Assembly: GCA_045616445.1 (NCBI GenBank) | Contig: JAZLGR010000024.1 | Span: 1-48,949 of the forward strand | Direction: 5' to 3' | Length of the DNA: 48,949 nucleotides | Origin: Fimousia sp045616445 | Lineage (GTDB): Bacteria; Bacillota; Clostridia; Lachnospirales; Lachnospiraceae | In this document: positions 48,368 through 48,949 of the stretch, one piece after another | Numbering within the stretch: the stretch's first letter is position 1 | How the letters are laid out: each line of letters begins with the position of its first letter | The notes under the pieces: model-generated | The model's input: only the letters and a program-made list of their open reading frames with translations | Told to the model about the DNA's origin: nothing | The model's database searches: none | Translations under genes and position numbers: made by a program

Positions 48368-48395
48368 AACCGCACCAGAGTACTCTGGTGCGGTT
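48368..48395. terminator. 28-base perfect palindrome, terminator-like
   Basis: Begins AACCGCACCAGAG and ends CTCTGGTGCGGTT with only a GTAC-type turn. On the minus strand it follows the recombinase by about 160 bases and continues TTTCTTGATTT, a poor T-run. Could be a terminator or a recombination/protein-binding site at the element end. Confidence 0.55.
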
Positions 48396-48552
48396 AAAAT
48401 CTGCAATCATTTTACTTTTTCACAAGCGACACAACGCTCTCAACATGCATCGGTACTTAATGATGAACTCATTTTTCCTGTCTCGTCTACGTCTGATGAA
48501 CACATTTTTGAATTCACAAAATTCTTCTCAACCGATACGCCTGTTTTCTTCA

Positions 48553-48949
48553 TTATGACACCTTACTTTCCTGAGATTTCTTCATTTCTTTCTGCTTTTT
48601 CCTATAAGCTGAAAGATCATACGAAGCTGCAATACTCTGGTCACTTTTCAGCACAAAGGTGATTTTATAAGGCAACACGTTACCATCCGGGTCGTATCCG
48701 CCCACAATCACCTTCTCTACAATGCTCTCAAATACCACTCTGTCGAAGGTATCCATCGGATCCTCAGTCTGCAGCGTCTTACGAAGCTGTTCCATTCTGC
48801 TTTTGATAGTTTTCTGCTGATTTACATTAATCCGAAGCTCATCCCTCTGGTTTTTGAATGTATTCAGTTTGCGTTCCATTTCCAGCAATTTTTCGTCATA
48901 GGTGTCTCTGTTAATTGTACCATCAATCAGAAGATCTGTTAATCTGCTT
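48553..48949 (-). CDS. Large serine recombinase, C-terminal part (gene continues beyond right edge)
   Basis: The frame is open to the window edge. Visible part is a coiled-coil stretch (INRDTYDEKLLEMERKLNTF ... RMEQLRKTL) followed by FDRVVFESIVEKVIVGGYDP and PYKITFVLKS, the typical C-terminal region of TnpX-like/large serine recombinases of Clostridia. These enzymes move conjugative transposons and phage by site-specific recombination. The catalytic N-terminus lies outside. It marks an integrated element whose end should lie in or near 47,640-48,550. Confidence 0.85.
   Translation of the reverse strand, partial: SRLTDLLIDGTINRDTYDEKLLEMERKLNTFKNQRDELRINVNQQKTIKSRMEQLRKTLQTEDPMDTFDRVVFESIVEKVIVGGYDPDGNVLPYKITFVLKSDQSIAASYDLSAYRKKQKEMKKSQESKVS

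Noticed and set aside
48094..48558. 154-residue plus-strand ORF in the heptamer array
   Set aside because: Open only by chance; low-complexity composition, overlaps the palindrome and the recombinase end.

Overview
The window reads as chromosomal DNA of a Firmicutes/Clostridia bacterium, most likely a gut Lachnospiraceae. Three things point there: the gene order rpsJ to rplQ followed by ecfA1-ecfA2-ecfT-truA-rplM-rpsI, an insertion-bearing ribosomal protein L17, and moderately AT-rich codon use with strong AGGAGG ribosome sites. Nearly all genes lie on the minus strand, so transcription runs from high to low coordinates.

Region 1 (about 1-21,210) is the S10-spc-alpha ribosomal superoperon, starting at a promoter near 21,180 and running through rpsJ, rplCDWB, rpsS, rplV, rpsC, rplP, rpmC, rpsQ, rplNXE, rpsZ, rpsH, rplFR, rpsE, rpmD, rplO, secY, adk, map, a KOW protein, infA, rpmJ, rpsM, rpsK, rpsD, rpoA and rplQ. 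It continues with an ECF transporter energising module, truA, and rplM-rpsI behind a separate consensus promoter and leader. Several gaps hold strong RNA hairpins that may be autoregulatory or processing sites.

Region 2 (21,306-23,808) is a three-gene unit: a Gx-type small membrane transporter, an RlmI-like methyltransferase and a lipoprotein ApbE flavin transferase. Region 3 (23,823-33,724) is the most interesting metabolic block: a glucitol-type PTS (IIC, IIBC, two IIA copies, GutM) next to a SorC-family regulator, a SAF-domain NAD-dependent oxidoreductase-like protein, a triose-phosphate-isomerase homologue, YjbQ, a class II aldolase and an SDR. Codon use of the PTS and enzyme genes resembles that of the ribosomal genes. 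I read this as a highly expressed phospho-polyol catabolic system whose substrate may not be sorbitol.

Region 4 (33,896-46,625) is mixed housekeeping. It has a CmpB-like membrane protein, an mgtE-rsmH-HAD-ridA-cysE unit, proA, an alpha/beta hydrolase, degV with a divergent TetR-type regulator, and a pheA-udp-cdd-PRD unit. The 352-base gap before mgtE contains a small ORF with a strong ribosome site, a long-range RNA helix and a terminator-like hairpin: a candidate attenuation leader that does not look like the M-box. Upstream of pheA are two consecutive promoter-plus-terminator modules that could make two small RNAs.

Region 5 (47,345-48,949) is accessory DNA: a 36-base direct repeat, tiny ORFs including a one-helix peptide, an array of TTGGGCA-type heptamers in both orientations, a 28-base perfect palindrome, and the C-terminal part of a large serine recombinase that leaves the window. 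This is probably the end of an integrated mobile element.
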